Positions 41,793 through 51,989 are shown, counted from the first letter of the stretch. The stretch: DNA of 64,000 nucleotides from Prado023 sp963736425 (GCA_963736425.1 CAVTOX010000023.1:26145-90144); one strand, 5' to 3'. Notes: generated from the sequence alone by a model not told the origin. Numbers and translations: made by a program.

Positions 41793-44700
41793 ATGGGGAA
41801 CACGCCGGAGTCGGCGGCCGATACGACGTCGGACCCGAGCCTGGAGCAGTCGACCGTCGTCCGCGAGGCGAGCAGGTTCGCCCACAACTCCCGCTCCGAT
41901 GTCGCCGCCGACTGGTTCGCCACCGGTGCCCTGCTCTACGCGTTGTTCCTCTTCGTGGTCTCGATCATCCGGCCCTTCCAGCGCTACTTCGACCGACCCG
42001 ACGACATCGTCTCCGAGACCTTCCTGATCGTCGACCCGAACCTCGTGTTACGCCAGCCTCGTCCTGGTCATCGCGATCGGGCTCCGACGGCGCCTCGCGG
42101 AGGCATGGTGGCTCGGCCTGATCCTGATCCTGCTCCTGCCGACCCTTGGCCGCCTGCTCTCGCTCGCCGCCGCCGATGCCACCTCGTGGGCGAAGTGGGT
42201 CGGGGTCGTCGTCAACATCGCGCTGATCGTCCTGGCCATCCGGGCCAAGGGCCAGTTCCGCGCACACAACGCCAAAGGGGCTGACCTGCGAGCCCTGGGC
42301 GTCCTTCTCGTCGGTGGCGCAGTCACAGTGTTCGTGGGCGGCTGGCTGGCCAGCCGGTACGGCACCGGCGGCGAGGCTGGTGTGGCCGTCGGTGTTCGGC
42401 CTTGAGACGATCCTTCAGGACGTCGGAGCGGTCCAGTCCGACCAGGGCCTGACGGTCCCGCTCTGGGTGCGGGCGGTGGTGAACCTGCTCGGCGCCGCCG
42501 TGGTGCTCGGTGCTGCCTACGTGTGGTTCCGCTCACCGAAGGACTCCCGGACGCTGGAGGCCAGTGACGAGGCCCGCGTGCGCGCGCTGCTTCGCCAGTT
42601 CGGTGGCCTGGACTCGCTGGGGTACTTCGCCACCCGTCGCGACAAGTCCGTGGTCTGGGACACCGACTCCGTCGATGACGCCCTGGCGGGGGTGTCCTAC
42701 CGCGTGGTGGGCAGTGTGGCCCTGGCCAGCGGGAATCCCATGGGGGACCCCGCCCGGTGGCCGATGGCCATCGACAGGTTCCGCGAGCACGTCCGGGCGA
42801 ACGGCTGGTCCATGGCCGTCATGGCGGCCGGCGAGGAGGGCGCGGCGGCCTACCAGAAGGCTGGTCTGGACACCTTCCAGATCGGCGACGAGGCGATCCT
42901 CGGGCTGACCGACTTCTCCCTCGAGGGCCGCGCGATGAAGGACGTCCGGCAGGCCGTGTCCCGGATCGAGCGTCGCGGGTACACCGTGCGGGCTGTCCGG
43001 CACGGGACGCTCGCCCCGGCCGACTTCGAGGAGCTCGAGGCAGCGGCATCCCTCTGGCGTGGGGACGGCGGGGAGGAGCGCGGCTTCTCGATGGCCCTCG
43101 GCCGGCTCGGTGACCCTCTGGACGGCGACTGCGTCCTGGTCGCCGCCTATGACGGCGAGGACAAGGTCCGCGGCTTCCTCTCGTTCGTGCCCTGGGGTCG
43201 CAACGGCCTCTCCCTGGATCTCATGCGTCGCGACCCCACGGCCGAGAACGGCCTGATCGAGTTCCTGGTCGCGGGATTGGCGCGTCGCGCCGGGGACCTG
43301 GGCGCGTCGCGGGTGTCGCTGAACTTCGCCGTGTTCCGCGAGGCCTTCCAGCGCGGCGAGTCCCTGGGCGCCGGCCCGATCGCCCGCACGTGGCGCAGGG
43401 TCCTCATGGTGGGCAACGCCAACTGGCAGCTCGAGAGCCTGTACCGCTCGAACGCGAAGTACTCCCCGGACTGGCAGCCGCGGTACATCTGCTTCGAGTA
43501 CTCCTCCGACCTGCCCCGGGTCGGCATCGCCGCCGGCAGCGCGGAGGGATTCCTCACCAGGCCCTCGCTGGCCCTGGCCCTGCGCCGCGGCACCGAGGAG
43601 GGCGCGGGCTCGCTGGATCGCTCGAGCGAGGTGTACGCCGCGGAGGTGGCCGCTCTGATCCCCGCCGAGGAGGACCCGCTGGAGGCGGCGCTGTCGACCG
43701 ACGGCCTGCCGGAGCAGGTCCGGGTCCGCCGCGAGAAGCTCGAGCGGATCCGGGAGATGGGGATCAACCCGTACCCGGTCGGGGGCCCGCGGACGGCGAC
43801 CCTGGCTGAGGTGCGCGCGCAGCATGGCGGAGCTCGGCTGCCGACCAGCGGACCGGCGAGGTCGTGAGTGTCGTGGGCCGGGTCATGCTCAAGCGCGACG
43901 GGGGCAAGCTCTGCTTCGCCACGCTGCGCGACGGCTCTGGTGACCTGCAGGTGATGCTGTCGCTGGCCGAGGTCGGCGAGGAGCAGCTCGACCTGTGGAA
44001 GCGGATCATCGACCTCGGCGACCACGTGTCGGTCACCGGTGAGGTGATCACCTCGCGAAAGGGCGAGCTCAGCGTCTCGGCCACGTCGTGGGTCCTCACT
44101 GCGAAGTCGCTGCGACCGCTGCCCGAGAAGCACAAGGGCCTGACCGATCCCGAGGCCCGCGCGCGGATGCGCTACGTGGACCTCATCGTCCGCCCGGAGG
44201 CCCGCAGTGCGGCCTACATGCGCGCCACGATGGTCCACAGCGTGCGCGACTCCCTGCACCGGCGCGGGTTCGTCGAGGTGGAGACCCCGATCCTGCAGCA
44301 GATCCACGGCGGCGCCAACGCGCGACCGTTCGAGACGCACATCAACGCCTACAACCTCGACGTCTTCCTGCGCATCGCCACCGAGCTGCACCTCAAGCGG
44401 CTGCTGGTCGGTGGGATGGAGCGGGTGTTCGAGCTGGGCCGGCAGTTCCGCAACGAGGGAGCGGACTCCTCGCACAACCCGGAGTTCACGTCCCTGGAGA
44501 TGTACCAGACGTACTCGGACTACCAGGACATGCGGATCCTGACCCAGGAGATGATCCAGGAGGCCGCGATCGCCGCGCTTCGGCGAGCCGGTGGCCCGTC
44601 GGATCCAGCCCGACGGCTCGATCAGGGAGTACGACCTGTCCGGGGAGTGGCGGCACATCACGGTCGTCGATGCAGTCAGCGAGAAGCTCGGCGAGCACAT

Positions 44701-45188
44701 CCACGCCGACACCCCGATCGAGGAGATGCGGGCGCACGCGGCCACGCACCACATCGAGGTCGAGGAGCACTGGACCTGGGGTGCGGTCCTCGAGGCCCTG
44801 TACGAGGAGCTGTGCGAGGACTCCACGGAGCTTCCGACGTTCTACATGGACTTCCCCAAGGAGATCGCCCCGCTGACCAAGGCCCACCGCGACGACCCGC
44901 GGTTCGCCGAGAAGTGGGACCTCGTGTGCTGGGGAGCCGAGCAGGGCACCGCCTACTCCGAGCTCAACGACCCCGTCGACCAGCGCGCGCGGTTCTACGC
45001 CCAGTCGCTGCTGGCCGCGGCCGGCGACCTGGAGGCCATGGCGATCGACGACGACTTCCTGCACCGCCCTGGACTACGGCATGCCGCCCACCGGTGGCCA
45101 GGGAATGGGCATCGACCGCTTGGTGATGACGCTGACTGGCATGAACATCCGGGAGACGATCCTGTTCCCGATGGTCAAGCCGCAGTAG
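41793..45188 (+). CDS. lysX: LysX: lysylphosphatidylglycerol synthase fused to lysyl-tRNA synthetase, five frame breaks
   Basis: About 1,130 residues once joined. An N-terminal membrane region (LLYALFLFVVSIIRPF, then LIVLAIRAKG and later helices) precedes a DUF2156/MprF-type lysyltransferase (GYFATRRDKSVVW, VVGSVALASGNPMGD, RVSLNFAVFRE). A class II lysyl-tRNA synthetase follows, with an OB fold (VMLKRDGGKLCFATLRD), motif 2 (FELGRQFRNEGADSSHNPEFT) and motif 3 (MPPTGGQGMGIDRLVM). It charges lysine and transfers it to phosphatidylglycerol, giving resistance to cationic peptides. Frame breaks lie near 42047, 42390, 43830, 44580 and 45065, and every segment is otherwise conserved, so I infer base-calling errors. 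The stop is TAG 45186-45188. If this is the only LysRS the gene must be intact. Confidence 0.85.
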
Positions 45189-45265
45189 GGCGCCTCGGGG
45201 GTCCTGGCCGTCGCGGTCGTCGGGGCGACTTCGGGGTCAACCCGACGATCCGCCCCAACGCCCTC

Positions 45266-46307
45266 TCAGGCCGTGTTGCCCAATGCCGCTGCCAGTTGGC
45301 TGCGGGCCGTCTGCAGCGCTGCAGCGGACGTGGCCACGGCTTGGGGGTCGGCCCCGGCGGACCCGACGAGCGCGACGTGTGCCGCGGCCGAGGAGCGCAC
45401 CTGGGTCATGGCGGTGGCGATCGCCCTGGCCTGCGCCGCGCGCGCCTCGTCCGGGGCGTCGGTCACCAGCCCGGCCAGGTTGGCCTCGAGCTGGTCCAGG
45501 GTGGGCTGCGCGGTGGCCCAGTGCGGGCCCACCATCTCCGGCGGTGTTGCGGGGTTCGTCAGGGCGGGGACCAGTTCGGACACGACCCACTGTCCCTGGG
45601 CCTGCTCGACGACCATGCGCTCATCCCATGCCTTCTTCTTGCGGCCGGCGGCGGCGAACAGGGCCAGCCCTGCGAACACCGCCCCCACGGCACCCAGGGC
45701 AAGCCACAGCGGCAAGGTGCTCTCCTGCGATCCATCCGGGGCAGCGGATGCCGAGGCCGACTCGGTCGCGGACGCACTCGACGAGTCGGTCGGGGAGGCG
45801 CTGGTCGGCGTTGGGCTGTCACTCGGCGACTGCGTGGCGGTATCGGTCGGCGTGGGGGTCTCGGTAGGGCGTGGGAGTCTCGGACTCGGTGGGCGTCTCG
45901 GACTCCGTGGGCGTCGGCGACTCCGCCGGCTTCGTGGACGTGGCGGCCGCGGGACTCGAGGGCGGGATGGAGGTGGCCGCCTGGGAGAGCGTCTTCGACG
46001 GGGTCGGGGATTCCGTGGGCGCTTCGCTGGTGGGCGCTTCCGTCGTGGGTGCCTCCGTGGGCGTCTCGCTGGGCGACTCCGTGGGCTTCTCGCTCGGTGA
46101 CGCGGTGGGCTTCGTGGTGTCGGTCGCCGCGGGGCGCGACGGGCTGGGTCGTTCACTCGGCAGGCTCAGCGAGGGCGTCGGCTGTTCGACGGACCCCGAG
46201 GGCAGTGCGGTCGGGAGGGTCACCTCCCCACCGGATCCGCAGCCCGCGAGGGCTGTCAGGAGCAGGAGTGCGGCGGCTGTCGCTGCATGGCGCTGCGGTG
46301 TGGGCAC
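45266..46307 (-). CDS. Ser/Thr/Pro-rich lipoprotein with C-terminal membrane anchor, one frameshift
   Basis: Product of about 346 residues. GTG 46307 has AGGAG upstream. A lipobox LLLLTALAGC gives a predicted lipidated Cys23. A roughly 170-residue linker of Ser, Thr, Pro and Glu follows, with repeated SPSE/ESPTP/TEAPT blocks. Then comes one membrane helix (LPLWLALGAVGAVFAGLALFAAAG), a basic stop (RKKKAW) and a helical C-terminal domain of about 125 residues (MVVEQAQGQWVVSELVPALT, QPTLDQLEANLAGLV). An extra G in the GGG at 45867-45869 breaks the frame inside the linker. No known domain. The lipid anchor plus a C-terminal transmembrane helix would tether both ends of an exposed stalk to the membrane. 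Confidence 0.72.
45870..46140. repeat. Degenerate tandem repeat within the lipoprotein linker
   Basis: GACTCCGTGGGCG-like units recur many times, encoding the Ser/Thr/Pro-rich stalk. Such sequence is prone to slippage, and the one-base break lies at its edge. Confidence 0.6.
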
Positions 46308-46431
46308 AGTGGGCTCCTGCCGTGGTGGGGACCGAGTCGACTCCGAGCGTACCGGCAGGCCGCTGGGAGTCGCGCTCAACGGGGAATCGCGGCCCCGTCA
46401 CCACGAGGATCCCCCGGCGACCGGCGGAAGA

Positions 46432-46466
46432 GCGTTGGGCCGTCCGTGTTCCGGACGGCCCAACGC
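46432..46466 (-). terminator. Terminator of tRNA-His
   Basis: A 15-bp perfect stem (46432-46446 with 46452-46466) around TGTTC, immediately after the CCA end of the leftward tRNA-His gene. Confidence 0.8.
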
Positions 46467-46467
46467 A

Positions 46468-46544
46468 TGGGGTGAGTGACGGGACTTGAACCCGCGACCA
46501 CCGGGACCACAACCAGGTGCTCTACCAGCTGAGCTACACCCACC
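46468..46544 (-). tRNA. tRNA-His (GTG), one anticodon-stem mismatch
   Basis: Minus-strand tRNA with the extra G-1 opposite C73, acceptor GTGGGTG/CACTCAC, loop TTGTGGT (anticodon GTG) and encoded CCA. The anticodon stem is CCTGG/CCCGG, leaving a T-C mismatch where related tRNAs have T-A; a base-call error is possible. Confidence 0.9.
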
Positions 46545-46591
46545 ATGCGCTGGGCAGGATCACTGCCCAGCAGGTGTCGAGTGTACCCGAC

Positions 46592-47239
46592 TCAGGCGGG
46601 CAGCTCCGACTCAGAAGTGCTCACCGCATGGTCCACGACGTGGTTCGTGGCGGCCGCGCGGGCCTGATCGGTGGACGGCCCGGGGACCGCGACGAAGAGC
46701 GTGTCGCGGTAGTAGCGCAGCTCGGCGATGGACTCCCGGATGTCGGCCAGCGCCCGATGCCCGCCGGTCTTGGCCGGGGCGTTGAAGTACGAGCGGGGGT
46801 ACCAGCGGCGTGCCAGCTCCTTGATCGTGGAGACGTCGATGAGCCGGTAGTGCATGTACTGGTCGAGCTCGGGCAGGTACCTGGTGAGGAACCCGCGGTC
46901 CACGTAGACGCTGGACCCGGCCAGCGGCGCGCGACGGGGCTCACTCACGTGACCTTGTACGTAGGCCAGGACCTGCGCGCCCGCGTCGGCGAGGGTGATC
47001 CCGGCGGGGATGTCGTCGAGGAGCCCGGACTCGGTGTGCATCCGCACCACGATGTCCTCCATGCCCTCGAGGATCGAGAGGTCCGGGGGGCACACGACCA
47101 GGGAGATCCCGGCATCGAGCTCGTTGAGCTCGGCGTCGGTGACGATGGCGGCGATCTCGACGATCTCGTCGTGCGACGGGTCCAGCCCCGTCATCTCGAG
47201 GTCGATCCAGACCAGCCGGTCGTTGCGCGCGTCAGTCAC
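46592..47239 (-). CDS. orn: Oligoribonuclease
   Basis: A 215-residue DEDDh exonuclease that degrades 2-5-mer RNA and linear pGpG. WIDLEMTGLD carries the first Asp-Glu, SVYVDRGFLTRYLPEL the second Asp region and GGHRALADIRESIAELRYYRD the His and last Asp. It is about 20 residues longer at the C-terminus than E. coli Orn. It is followed on its own strand by tRNA-His and preceded 10 bp upstream by a CBS-domain gene, probably one transcript. Confidence 0.96.
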   Translation of the reverse strand: MTDARNDRLVWIDLEMTGLDPSHDEIVEIAAIVTDAELNELDAGISLVVCPPDLSILEGMEDIVVRMHTESGLLDDIPAGITLADAGAQVLAYVQGHVSEPRRAPLAGSSVYVDRGFLTRYLPELDQYMHYRLIDVSTIKELARRWYPRSYFNAPAKTGGHRALADIRESIAELRYYRDTLFVAVPGPSTDQARAAATNHVVDHAVSTSESELPA

Positions 47240-47249
47240 GCAGCGCAGC

Positions 47250-47738
47250 CTACGGCCTCTCGGTGCCGTCCGCGGCCCACCAGCGAACGAGGTCCGAGCC
47301 GGTCACGATACCGACCAGTCGGCCGAGCTCGTCGACGACGGGAACGGCCTCTGCGGAGTGTCGGGCCATGATGCGCGCGACGTCGGCGAGCGGCGCATAG
47401 TCGCTCACCGACCGCGCCGGTGCGCGGGACAGGAGATCGCCGACCCCGCGGGCGCGCATGCGCTCCTCGGAGACCGGGATGTCGGTGAGGATCATGCGGT
47501 CGGAGATGACTCCGAGGCAGCGGCCGTCGTCGACCACCACCAGGTGCCGAAGACCCGAGACGCTGAGCAGCTGCCACGCATCCCACAGGCTCTCGGTCAC
47601 ATCGATCGTGAGCACCGGCCGGGTCATCGCCTGAACGACCACCGCGCGCGCCCACTCGGCCCCACGGCGCCGGGAGGCCATCTCGCCATGAGTGGACGGG
47701 GACGGCAGGGTTGTGCCCTCCGACGGGATCTTGTCCAT
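47250..47738 (-). CDS. Two-CBS-domain protein
   Basis: A 162-residue protein made of a CBS pair: TRPVLTIDVTESLWDAWQLLSVSGLRHLVVVDDGRCLGVIS and SVSDYAPLADVARIMARHSAEAVPVVDELGRLVGIVTGSDLVRWW. CBS pairs bind adenine nucleotides or c-di-AMP and act as energy or second-messenger sensors; no effector domain is attached here. GGAGGTGGTGGC precedes ATG 47738. It is probably cotranscribed with orn. Confidence 0.88.
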   Translation of the reverse strand: MDKIPSEGTTLPSPSTHGEMASRRRGAEWARAVVVQAMTRPVLTIDVTESLWDAWQLLSVSGLRHLVVVDDGRCLGVISDRMILTDIPVSEERMRARGVGDLLSRAPARSVSDYAPLADVARIMARHSAEAVPVVDELGRLVGIVTGSDLVRWWAADGTERP

Positions 47739-47959
47739 GCCACCACCTCCGTTGCACTCGTCCGGGGCTCAAGCATCACCCATGCCGGCCAGCAACTCGC
47801 AGGGGCAGGAGGCCTCGGAGTGGGGGACCTAAGTCACGACGCGTGATGACGTGGCCCACGCGGGCGCCCCGGCCCACTCAGCGGCGTCGAGGGCCGGGCG
47901 GCTCGGTGCCGGGCGCGCCTGGGCGGCGTCGCGGCGGGTGTGCGTGTGAGGATCGCCGC

Positions 47960-48733
47960 ATGCGCCTCTACCCGGACCTCGCTGGACCTCGGAACCAGCA
48001 GGTCACCCGCGATGTGTTCGTGCTGCTCGCCCTCGTGCTCTTCGGATTCTTCGCCTGGGCCGTGAAGAAGGCGGTGATGACCCTGACGGCCATCAGCACG
48101 GGGTTCACCGACAGTGCTCAGGGAGTCGAGGACTCCTGGAACTCGATCGGGAGCACGCTGTCGGGGCTCCCATTCGTCGGTGATGACATCCAGGGCGCGG
48201 TCAACGGCCTGTCGGATGCAACGGTGGGCAATGCAGTGGACGCCGGACAGGCGATCACTGAGGCCGTGACGACGACCGCGAACGTCCTCGCGTTCGTGAC
48301 GTTCGCGGCTCCGGCCGCCGTCCTGCTCGTGCTGTACCTGCCGCGGCGCCTCGACCGCTCGAGAGCATGGACCGCCGCCGCCACGGTCCTGTCGGCGATC
48401 GAGGTGAACCCGGCCTTCGGCCTCGCCGGTCCGGCGCCGTGGCCAGTGTCCGGCGCGGCCCCGATCCCGGAGATCGAGGGGCAGGCGCACGACACGATCG
48501 CGCTGCCCTGGGGCCCCCCGCCGGGGGTCGCGGCGGCGGGTGCAGGGCGGGTCGGCCCTGCGGTCGTGGCCTTCCCGCCCGATGAGCTGCTGGCCCTGCG
48601 CGCGTTGTGCGACCTGCCGTTCGTCGACCTCGTGCGCTACACGCCGCGGCCGTTCGAGGCGTTCTACGCCGGTGACTACGCACCGCTGATCCGGGCGCTC
48701 TACGCTCACGAGGGGCTCGAGCCACCGGTCTGA
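47960..48733 (+). CDS. Membrane protein of unknown function
   Basis: A 257-residue protein with an N-terminal helix (VFVLLALVLFGFFAWAVKKAV). A periplasmic Gly/Ser/Asp-rich segment of about 80 residues (STGFTDSAQGVEDSWNSIGSTLSGLPFVGDDIQGA) follows, then a second helix (VLAFVTFAAPAAVLLVLYLPRRLDR). The cytoplasmic tail of about 115 residues ends FDLVRYTPRPFEAFYAGDYAPLIRALY in related wording. I do not recognise the family. The start at ATG 47960 is the first after the basic leader. It stands alone between divergent CBS and the spermidine-synthase-like gene. Confidence 0.75.
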   Translation: MRLYPDLAGPRNQQVTRDVFVLLALVLFGFFAWAVKKAVMTLTAISTGFTDSAQGVEDSWNSIGSTLSGLPFVGDDIQGAVNGLSDATVGNAVDAGQAITEAVTTTANVLAFVTFAAPAAVLLVLYLPRRLDRSRAWTAAATVLSAIEVNPAFGLAGPAPWPVSGAAPIPEIEGQAHDTIALPWGPPPGVAAAGAGRVGPAVVAFPPDELLALRALCDLPFVDLVRYTPRPFEAFYAGDYAPLIRALYAHEGLEPPV

Positions 48734-48823
48734 GTCGACCCTCGATGCCGGTTGCGATCAGCCCGGCGGCCACTCACGCCAGGCCGGGACCGGATCCCCA
48801 CGCCCGGCGTCTACGGTGTGCCC

Positions 48824-50905
48824 ATGCTGATCTCGCGGGTCCCACTGCGGCTCGTGCTGGGCAGCGCCCTGATGCTGTTCCTCGAGCTCGCGCTGATCCG
48901 CTGGCTCGGGGCCAACATCCTGCACCTGTCGTACTTCTCGAACATCGTGCTGCTCGGGTCGTTCCTGGGCATCGGCCTGGGCTTCCTGCGCTCCCGGCAG
49001 GGCGCGCAGCCGCCGATCTGGTTCCCGCCGCTGCTGGCCATCATGGTCATGGGCGTGCTGGCCGCCCCGGTCGAGGTGGATCGCTCCAACTCGGACCTCA
49101 TCTTCTTCACGTCCCTGTCGACCACCGGGCCGCCAGCCTGGGTGGTGCTCCCGGTCGTGTTCGTGATCGTGGCGGCGGTGCTGTTCGGACCCGGCTACCT
49201 GGTCGGGCAGTGCTTCTTCGAGCTCCCGCGCCTGACGGCCTACCGGTTCGACCTCATCGGGTCGCTGATCGGCATCACGGCGTTCACAGCGTTGAGTTTC
49301 CTCGGCGCCCCGTCGCTGGTGTGGGGCGTGGTCGTGGGCGTTCTCACGCTGGTCCTGTACTGGCCGGCGCCGATGGCGCGCGGGACCGGGGAGTACTCGG
49401 CCGCGACGTTCGCCCCGGTGGGGCGAGTCGGGCTGCTCCTGACATGCCTGAGCGTGGTCGCGCTCGTGGGTGCGCTGGCGGTGGAGACCGCCCAACCGGG
49501 GGTGCGCTGGTCGCCGTACTACAAGATCGAGACGCAGTCGCAGATGACCACGATCGGTGAGTTCACCACGATCATCGCCAACGGGGTGCCGCACCAGGCG
49601 GTGACGGACGTGGACGCACGGGTCGGGTTCGAGCCGTTCTACGCCGTGCCCTACCAGCGCTCGGCACGTACCGAACCGGGGCGCGTGCTGATCGTCGGGG
49701 CGGGGACTGGAACCGATGTCGCCCTGGCTCTGCGCCAAGGGGCCACCAGTGTGGACGCGGTCGAGATCGACCCTCGCATCCGTGAGATCGGCCAGGACAT
49801 CAACCCGAACAAGCCGTTCGACGACCCCCGGGTGACGGTCCACATCAACGACGGCCGGGCATTCATCGAACAGGCCGACGGACCCTACGACACCATCCTG
49901 TTCGCGCTGCCGGACTCGCTCACCCTGGTTGCTGGCGCCAGCCAGCTGCGCCTGGAGTCCTACCTGTTCACCGAGCCGGCGATGCACCGGGTCAGTGAGC
50001 TGCTCGCCGATGACGGCGTGTTCGCGATGTACAACTACTACCGCGAGCCTTGGCTCGTGGGTCGACTCGGCGCGACCATGGCATCGGCCTTCGGGCATGC
50101 TCCGTGCATCGACCTCAACCGCGACTACAACTCCGCGGTCCTGGTTGTCAGCGCGGACGAGTCGATGCAGCGCTGCTCGCCTGAGGACCAGTCGGCCGCC
50201 CTGCTGGCCGGTGCACCGGCACCGGTCGACGACAACCGCCCGTTCCTCTACCTGCGCACGCCGCACATCCCGGGGTTCTACCTCGCCGTGCTCGCAATGA
50301 TCCTCGGGATCAGCCTGGTGGCGGTCCGGGGCGCTGTGGGCAGCCTGCGGCGGACCCGTCGGTACGCGGACCTGTTCCTGCTGGGCGCGGCATTCCTTCT
50401 CCTGGAGACCCGGGCCATCACGATGTTCGCCCTGCTGTTCGGGACCACGTGGCTGGTCAATGCGATCGTGTTCGGCGGGATCCTCGTGGCCGTTCTCGCC
50501 GCCGTGGAGTTCACGGCGTGGATGAAGCGCACAGGTCGGTCGGACCGGATCTCCCTGCCCCTCGCGTATGCGGTCCTGCTGGCCTCGCTGGCCCTGGTCT
50601 GGTTGGTCCCGCTCGCATCCCTGCTGCAGCTGCCCCTGCCGGTCCGGATCATCGTGGCCTCCGCCCTCACGTTCATGCCGGTGTTCACCGCCAACGTGGT
50701 GTTCGCCTCGCGGTTCGACGAGGCGCCCGAGCCGTCGATCGCGTTCGGGGTCAACCTGCTGGGCGCGATGCTCGGCGGGGCGCTGGAGTACCTCGCCCTG
50801 CTGATCGGGTATCGCGAGCTGCTGCTTGTGGCCGCGGTCCTCTACGTCGGGGCGCTGGCCCTGGGCACCCGCGACCGGCGCCGCGCGGCCGTGCCAGTCG
50901 GCTGA
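48824..50905 (+). CDS. Membrane-embedded spermidine-synthase-like protein
   Basis: A 693-residue protein. About six N-terminal helices (residues 1-230) are followed by a soluble Rossmann domain (about 285-440) and about seven C-terminal helices (480-690). The Rossmann part has GRVLIVGAGTGTDVALALRQG, SVDAVEIDPRIREIG and VTVHINDGRAFIEQADGPYDTILFALPD, as in aminopropyltransferases and class I methyltransferases. The usual catalytic Asp of spermidine synthase (xxDxxDP after the YD strand) is replaced by FALPDS, so polyamine synthesis is doubtful. Fused-membrane relatives occur widely without known products. It could modify a membrane-bound acceptor using S-adenosylmethionine or its decarboxylated form. 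Confidence 0.8.
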   Translation: MLISRVPLRLVLGSALMLFLELALIRWLGANILHLSYFSNIVLLGSFLGIGLGFLRSRQGAQPPIWFPPLLAIMVMGVLAAPVEVDRSNSDLIFFTSLSTTGPPAWVVLPVVFVIVAAVLFGPGYLVGQCFFELPRLTAYRFDLIGSLIGITAFTALSFLGAPSLVWGVVVGVLTLVLYWPAPMARGTGEYSAATFAPVGRVGLLLTCLSVVALVGALAVETAQPGVRWSPYYKIETQSQMTTIGEFTTIIANGVPHQAVTDVDARVGFEPFYAVPYQRSARTEPGRVLIVGAGTGTDVALALRQGATSVDAVEIDPRIREIGQDINPNKPFDDPRVTVHINDGRAFIEQADGPYDTILFALPDSLTLVAGASQLRLESYLFTEPAMHRVSELLADDGVFAMYNYYREPWLVGRLGATMASAFGHAPCIDLNRDYNSAVLVVSADESMQRCSPEDQSAALLAGAPAPVDDNRPFLYLRTPHIPGFYLAVLAMILGISLVAVRGAVGSLRRTRRYADLFLLGAAFLLLETRAITMFALLFGTTWLVNAIVFGGILVAVLAAVEFTAWMKRTGRSDRISLPLAYAVLLASLALVWLVPLASLLQLPLPVRIIVASALTFMPVFTANVVFASRFDEAPEPSIAFGVNLLGAMLGGALEYLALLIGYRELLLVAAVLYVGALALGTRDRRRAAVPVG

Positions 50906-50918
50906 TCCGGAGCAATGG

Positions 50919-51989
50919 CTACCTGGGGTGGGCAATGATTCGCTCGGAGCGGGAGACCAGGTGGTTGACCGCGGCCCCGAACTGCGCGAACGCGGGGTTG
51001 GTCGTCTCCCCGGCCCGGTACCGGTACCAGATCTGCTGGGCGATGACCGCCAGCCGGAACAGCCCGTACACCTCGTAGAAGCGCCAGCCCGCTGCGGGCA
51101 GCGCCAGCCCGGTCCGGTCGAGGTAGTGCGCGACGACCTCGTCACGGGTCGGCATGCCCGGCACGTTCGAGGGCTGCCGGCGGAACATCTGGAACACCGG
51201 GTCGTCGTCGGCCTGCACCCAGTACGCCAGTGACGCGCCGAGGTCCATCAAGGGGTCGCCGACCGTGGCCATCTCCCAGTCGAGCACCGCACGGACGTTC
51301 GACAGCTCCTCGGGGTCGACGACGAGGTTGTCGAAGCGCCAGTCCCCGTGGATCATCCGTGCTGCGACGTCGTCGGGCTGGTGGGCGTCCAGCCACGACA
51401 TGACGTCCTCGGCGTCCGGGACGTCGTCGGTGATCGCCGCCCGGTAGCGCCCCGACCAGCCCTCGACCTGGCGGCGCACGTACCCCGACCCGCGCCAGAA
51501 CGCGTCCAGACCACTGGCGGCGATGTCCACCGAGTGCAGGTCTGCCAGGGAGTCGAACATGCCCAGCGCGAGGTCGTGGGCGGCGGCCGGTTCGAGTGTC
51601 AGGCCGGCGGGCAGGTCCCCGCGCAGGATCAGCCCGGGCACGTGGGTCATCACGTAGAACTCCGAACCGAGGATCGCCGGGTCGTCGGTGTAACCAAGCA
51701 CCTCGGGGACCGCCGGGAACCAGGGGGCCAGCATCCGCTGGATCTCGAACTCCCGGCGCATGTCGTGGGCGCTGGCCGCCTTGTGACCGGCCGGGGGGCG
51801 GCGCATCACGAGGTCGCGGTCCGGGTAGCGAACCAGGAAGGTCAGGTTGGATGCCCCACCGCGGAACTGCCGGACCTCAGGCAGCCCTGCGGGCAGGTCG
51901 ACCCGTCCGCGGAGCCACGCGTCGAGGGCCGGGACGTCGAAGGCGTCCTCGGAACGGACGGGTGCCGTGTCCTGGGAGCCCTCGCTCAT
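50919..51989 (-). CDS. APH-family kinase linked to acyl-CoA dehydrogenase
   Basis: A 356-residue aminoglycoside-phosphotransferase-like kinase. The glycine-rich/Lys region is FRGGASNLTFLVRYPDRDLVMRRPP, the catalytic loop ARMIHGDWRFDNLVVD has HGDxxxxN, and the metal Asp is in VLDWEMATVGDPLMDLG. This is the subfamily found beside or fused to acyl-CoA dehydrogenases (ACAD10/ACAD11, LvaA), which phosphorylates the 4-hydroxyl of hydroxyacyl-CoA. ATG 51989 overlaps the dehydrogenase stop (ATGA), so the two are translated together. Antibiotic resistance is unlikely. Confidence 0.85.
   Translation of the reverse strand: MSEGSQDTAPVRSEDAFDVPALDAWLRGRVDLPAGLPEVRQFRGGASNLTFLVRYPDRDLVMRRPPAGHKAASAHDMRREFEIQRMLAPWFPAVPEVLGYTDDPAILGSEFYVMTHVPGLILRGDLPAGLTLEPAAAHDLALGMFDSLADLHSVDIAASGLDAFWRGSGYVRRQVEGWSGRYRAAITDDVPDAEDVMSWLDAHQPDDVAARMIHGDWRFDNLVVDPEELSNVRAVLDWEMATVGDPLMDLGASLAYWVQADDDPVFQMFRRQPSNVPGMPTRDEVVAHYLDRTGLALPAAGWRFYEVYGLFRLAVIAQQIWYRYRAGETTNPAFAQFGAAVNHLVSRSERIIAHPR

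Noticed and set aside
41793..45188. Programmed frameshifting in lysX
   Set aside because: Five breaks at unrelated sites without slippery-site and pseudoknot patterns; indels are far simpler.
48758..51145. 795-codon minus-strand open frame opposite the spermidine-synthase-like gene
   Set aside because: Gln/Arg/His/Gly-rich low-complexity translation, with no domain; antisense to a conserved membrane protein.
50919..51989. Aminoglycoside resistance gene
   Set aside because: It overlaps an acyl-CoA dehydrogenase and matches the kinase subfamily tied to acyl-CoA metabolism.
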